A stretch of 64,000 bases of DNA from Ruegeria sp. ANG-S4 (GTDB taxonomy: Bacteria > Pseudomonadota > Alphaproteobacteria > Rhodobacterales > Rhodobacteraceae), in NCBI RefSeq assembly GCF_000814005.1, contig NZ_JWLK01000006.1, positions 1 through 64,000 of the forward strand, in the 5' to 3' direction. Shown one piece after another: positions 60,950-64,000 of the stretch. Each line of letters starts with the position of its first letter. Position 1 is the first letter of the stretch. A program made the translations under genes and the position numbers. The notes beneath the pieces were generated by a model. The model saw only the letters and a list, made by a program, of their open reading frames with translations. It was not told where the DNA came from and searched no databases.

Positions 60950-62023
60950 TTACTGCGGGATTTCGCCTTCCAGCCCTTCGACATAGAAGTTCATGCCAGC
61001 CAGAGTGCCATCATCGGCCACTTCGCCTTCGGCCAGCCAATCGCTGCCGTCCTGCTTTTTCAACGGGCCAGTGAACGGGTGGTATTCACCCGCGGCCATT
61101 GCCGCCTTCAGCGCCAGAGCCTCTTCCTTGACATCGGCCGGAACCGCATCCGAGATTTCGCCGATGGCAACCATTCCTTCGCGGATACCATCCCACGTAT
61201 TTGCGCTTTCCCATGAGCCATCCATGACAGCCTGGGTCCGTGCAATATAATAGGGTGCCCAATCATCGATAATCGACGAAACGCGCGGGAACGGAGCGTA
61301 TTCGCTCATGTCCGACGCCTGACCAAAGGTGACGACGTTGCCCGCCTCTTGCGCGGCCGCTTGCGGCGCGGTCGAGTCGGTGTGCTGCAGGATCACGTCC
61401 GCACCCTGTTCTATCAGAACGGTGGCCGCGTCAGCCTCTTTCGCCGGGTCGAACCAAGTGTAGGCCCAGACGATCTTGAACTCGACATCCGGATTGACCT
61501 TCTTGGCGTGGACATAGGCCGAGTTGATGCCGCGGATCACTTCGGGGATCGGGTAAGAGCCGATATAGCCGATGATGTTCGACTTGGTCATATTGCCTGC
61601 GATGTGCCCCTGAACGGCGCGCCCTTCGTAGAAACGTGCCGAATAGACCGCGACGTTATCAGCCGTTTTATAACCCGTTGCATGCTCGAACTTCACGTCC
61701 GGGAATTTCTGGGCCACGTTGATGGTTGGATCCATGTAGCCGAACGAGGTGGTGAAGATCAGGTCAGCCCCTTCCAGAGCCATCTGCGTCATCACACGTT
61801 CCGCATCGGGCCCTTCGGGAACCGATTCAACGAACACGGTTTCAACCTTGTCGCCAAAATGCTCTTCAACCGCCAAACGGCCCTTGTTGTGCTCATAGGT
61901 CCAGCCGCCATCGCCGACGGGACCGACGTAAACAAACCCGACCTTGGTTTTGTCCTGCGCAACAGCGCCGGTCGCAAGGCCCAGCGCGATAGCCGCGCTC
62001 GCCAAAAGTGATGTGAATTTCAT
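60950..62023 (-). CDS. BMP-family substrate-binding protein of a nucleoside-type ABC importer
   Basis: 357 residues. The signal peptide is MKFTSLLASAAIALGLATGA with cleavage near VAQ. The BMP fold shows TKVGFVYVGPVGDGGWTYEH, FTTSFGYMDPTINVAQKFPD, GYIGSYPIPEVIRGINSAYV and DVILQHTDSTAPQAAA. The YVGPVGDGGWTYEHNKG form is typical of purine/nucleoside-binding members in Rhodobacterales. A strong terminator follows. The permease genes lie upstream on the same strand, 31 bp away. Confidence 0.92.
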   Translation of the reverse strand: MKFTSLLASAAIALGLATGAVAQDKTKVGFVYVGPVGDGGWTYEHNKGRLAVEEHFGDKVETVFVESVPEGPDAERVMTQMALEGADLIFTTSFGYMDPTINVAQKFPDVKFEHATGYKTADNVAVYSARFYEGRAVQGHIAGNMTKSNIIGYIGSYPIPEVIRGINSAYVHAKKVNPDVEFKIVWAYTWFDPAKEADAATVLIEQGADVILQHTDSTAPQAAAQEAGNVVTFGQASDMSEYAPFPRVSSIIDDWAPYYIARTQAVMDGSWESANTWDGIREGMVAIGEISDAVPADVKEEALALKAAMAAGEYHPFTGPLKKQDGSDWLAEGEVADDGTLAGMNFYVEGLEGEIPQ

Positions 62024-62054
62024 ATGTTACTCCCCAAGTTGATAAAGTTGGCCC

Positions 62055-62975
62055 CTAGTGCGAGGCATGGAAGGTTCGGCCCAGCGAGGCAGGTGCGCTG
62101 CTCTTGTCGGCCGAAAGGATCACAAGCACAAGGATCGTGATGATATAGGGCGACATTGCCAGATACTCGACCGGAATGGCAACGCCCGCTGCCTGCAAAT
62201 TCAGCTGCAACACGGTGATGCCGCCAAACAAATAGGCACCCAGCAAGGCACGCCACGGCTTCCAGCTGGCAAACACCACCAGGGCGAGGGCGATCCAGCC
62301 GACCCCGGCGGTCATGCCCTCGGTCCATTGGGGGACGCGGATCAGGCTGATATAGGCACCGCCCAAGCCCGCGCAGGCCCCGCCAAAAAGGATCGCCATG
62401 ATGCGGATCTTGATTACCTTATATCCCAGCGCATGTGCCGCATCGTGGTTTTCGCCGACCGCGCGCAGGATCAGACCAACACGCGAATATTTCAACGTCG
62501 CCCAGACCGCGGTCGTCAAAGCGATGCCCACGTAAAGGATCGGGTCATGCTGAAACAGGATCGGGCCTATCACTGGAATGTCGCTGATGACCGGGATGTG
62601 AATCTCACCCATATCTGGTGGTTTGACACCCACATAGCTCTGCCCCATGAGGGCACTGAACCCAAGCCCGAACAGGGTCAGGGCCAACCCGCTGGCCACC
62701 TGATTGGCCAGGGCCACCTGCGTAAGTAGCACGAATAGCAAAGACAGGACAGCACCACCCACAGCCGCCGCAATAAAGCCCAGCCAGGGCGAGCCGGTTT
62801 CAACCGAGATCGCAAAGCCGCTGATCGCGCCGACGATCATCATGCCCTCGACCCCAAGGTTCAGAACGCCGGCCTTTTCGACAACCAGCTCTCCGATCGC
62901 GGCCAGCAGCAGGGGGGTCGCGGCCACCATCAGCGAGGCGACCAGAAGTACGGGATTAATCTCACCAAGGTCCAT
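62055..62975 (-). CDS. ABC permease for nucleosides (BmpE/NupQ type)
   Basis: 306 residues with about eight to nine membrane segments. Diagnostic stretches are GVLNLGVEGMMIVGAISGFA near residue 35 and VALANQVASGLALTLFGLGF, and later LRAVGENHDAAHALGYKVIK. This branched-chain-amino-acid-permease-like family forms the second permease of BMP systems. It overlaps no neighbour; it ends 31 bp before the BMP gene and starts 3 bp after the other permease stop. Confidence 0.9.
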   Translation of the reverse strand: MDLGEINPVLLVASLMVAATPLLLAAIGELVVEKAGVLNLGVEGMMIVGAISGFAISVETGSPWLGFIAAAVGGAVLSLLFVLLTQVALANQVASGLALTLFGLGFSALMGQSYVGVKPPDMGEIHIPVISDIPVIGPILFQHDPILYVGIALTTAVWATLKYSRVGLILRAVGENHDAAHALGYKVIKIRIMAILFGGACAGLGGAYISLIRVPQWTEGMTAGVGWIALALVVFASWKPWRALLGAYLFGGITVLQLNLQAAGVAIPVEYLAMSPYIITILVLVILSADKSSAPASLGRTFHASH

Positions 62976-62978
62976 GGG

Positions 62979-64000
62979 TCACGCCACCTCGCTACGGGCC
63001 GCACGGATGCGGTAGTTTGTCAGAAGATCGAAGGCCAGAAGAAAGAACAGCAGCATCCCCTGGAACACCTGAATGGCCGCGGCGGGCAGGCCCAGCTGAG
63101 ACTGCGCGATCTCGCCACCGATATAGGTCAGTGCCATCAGGAACCCTGCCAGCAAAATGCCAACCGGATGCAACCGACCCAGAAAGGCCACGATGATCGC
63201 GGTAAAGCCATAGCCTACGTTAAAGTCGATGCTGACCACGCCCGAGGGACCAGACACTTCGAACATCCCTGCCAGACCTGCAAGCGCACCGGACAAGCCA
63301 AGACAGAACAGGATCAGCCGCGCCGGATTCACACCGGCGAACTTCGCGGCGCGCGGGGCTTCACCCGTCAGGCGGATGTGAAAGCCCAGCATATGGCGGT
63401 TGAGCAGCACATAGGCAAAGATCACCGCAATCAGCGCAGCCACCACACCCCAGTGCATCCCCGATCCTGCGATCAGTTCGGCGTTGTGCGCACTCTCATA
63501 AGACTGCAGGTTGCGCGAACCCGGAAACCCAAATCCTTCGGGGTTTTTCAGCAGACCCAGCGACACCGAGGCCAACATCTGCTCGGCCACATAAACCAGC
63601 ATGAGCGAGACAAGAATCTCGTTGGTGCCAAAGCGCACCTTCAGAATGGCCGGGATCATCGCCCACAGCCACCCGCCAAACGCACCGGCAATCACCATGA
63701 TCGGAAAGATGTACCACGCATCCAGGGGGTAAAAGGCCAGACCCGCGCCCGCGCCGAAAATGGCGCCCATGATATACTGACCCTCGGCCCCGATATTCCA
63801 GATGCCCGCGCGAAAACCCAAAGACAGACCAATCGCGATCAGCACCAAAGGGGCGCCTTTCACCAGCAATTGCGGGCGATAGTAAAACGAGAACTCGCCA
63901 AACAAAGGCTCCCAGAAAATGGTGCCAATGGCCTCGACCGGGTTCTTCCCGAGAATGGCAAACAGGACGCCGCCAAAAACCATCGTCGCCAGCACAGCGA
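62979..64000 (-). CDS. ABC permease for nucleosides (BmpD/NupP type), 5' end outside the window
   Basis: At least 338 residues. The membrane domain has LGFRAGIWNIGAEGQYIMGA, MIPAILKVRFGTNEILVSLM, and HIRLTGEAPRAAKFAGVNPA, standard for this family. The most N-terminal segment available begins within the first membrane helix, with no ribosome site, so the real start is probably upstream of position 64000 (beyond the end). It is the first permease of the BMP operon. Confidence 0.88.
   Translation of the reverse strand, partial: AVLATMVFGGVLFAILGKNPVEAIGTIFWEPLFGEFSFYYRPQLLVKGAPLVLIAIGLSLGFRAGIWNIGAEGQYIMGAIFGAGAGLAFYPLDAWYIFPIMVIAGAFGGWLWAMIPAILKVRFGTNEILVSLMLVYVAEQMLASVSLGLLKNPEGFGFPGSRNLQSYESAHNAELIAGSGMHWGVVAALIAVIFAYVLLNRHMLGFHIRLTGEAPRAAKFAGVNPARLILFCLGLSGALAGLAGMFEVSGPSGVVSIDFNVGYGFTAIIVAFLGRLHPVGILLAGFLMALTYIGGEIAQSQLGLPAAAIQVFQGMLLFFLLAFDLLTNYRIRAARSEVA

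Overview
The window looks like a chromosome segment from an alphaproteobacterium of the Roseobacter group (Rhodobacteraceae). The basis is gene content (a dimethylglycine-dehydrogenase-like flavoprotein with a GcvT tail, BMP-type nucleoside ABC transporter, amino-sugar and organophosphate importers, DUF3489/DUF2924/serine-recombinase module, a tRNA-Gln ending in encoded CCA), moderately high GC and Shine-Dalgarno-led starts. This is inference from protein families; there is no rRNA to place it firmly.

Layout. 0.2-2.7 kb: a small secreted EF-hand protein, a coiled-coil protein, an ArsR-type regulator with a clear terminator, and a pirin. 2.7-11.8 kb: a long minus-strand run, read from 11.8 kb downwards: second pirin, XapX protein, isochorismatase-family hydrolase, amidohydrolase, GNAT, MFS exporter, periplasmic adaptor, and a two-subunit molybdenum/[2Fe-2S] oxidoreductase with a twin-arginine signal. 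A LysR regulator is divergent to it. 12.9-15.5 kb: an esterase plus ring-cleaving dioxygenase pair (MhqD/MhqO-like) with its own divergent LysR gene. 15.8-21 kb: an HpcH/HpaI aldolase, a very short ribosomal-protein-L11-like gene, an exported agmatine-deiminase-like protein, and a tightly coupled trio of secreted proteins (amidohydrolase, YtkA-like protein, di-haem peroxidase).

21.8-31.8 kb is a divergent amino-sugar locus. One arm holds MurQ, a solute-binding protein, two permeases, a Gfo/Idh oxidoreductase and an ATPase; the other holds a BadF-type sugar kinase, a GntR regulator, a SIS-domain deaminase and NagA. Together these can take N-acetylmuramate or N-acetylglucosamine to fructose 6-phosphate. 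32.3-35.9 kb is a large repeat-rich autotransporter. 36.5-42.2 kb has an Fbp/Afu-type ABC importer enclosed by two phosphatase genes, which suggests phosphate-ester rather than iron uptake.

42.2-46.4 kb is accessory in feel: a secreted orphan, an FMN-binding protein, a DUF924 gene broken by an in-frame TGA, and an alpha/beta-hydrolase fused to a nucleotidyl cyclase. 46.7-49.0 kb is the three-gene DUF3489-DUF2924-serine recombinase module, ending 170 bp from the 3' end of tRNA-Gln. From 49.6 kb to the end the content is ordinary: ferritin, SH3-domain protein, 2-hydroxyacid dehydrogenase with FAD-linked oxidase, the DMGDH-like flavoprotein, DUF938 methyltransferase, D-amino-acid-type oxidase, a YiaW/YiaV-like membrane pair, an MFS transporter with a broken N-terminus, and a BMP/permease/permease nucleoside importer cut by the window edge.

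The items most worth follow-up are the secreted peroxidase-YtkA-amidohydrolase operon, the L11 N-terminal-domain paralogue, the recombinase module, the phosphatase-flanked importer, the two broken genes (DUF924 TGA and MFS poly-A frameshift), and a family of degenerate hairpin repeats scattered through the intergenic spaces.
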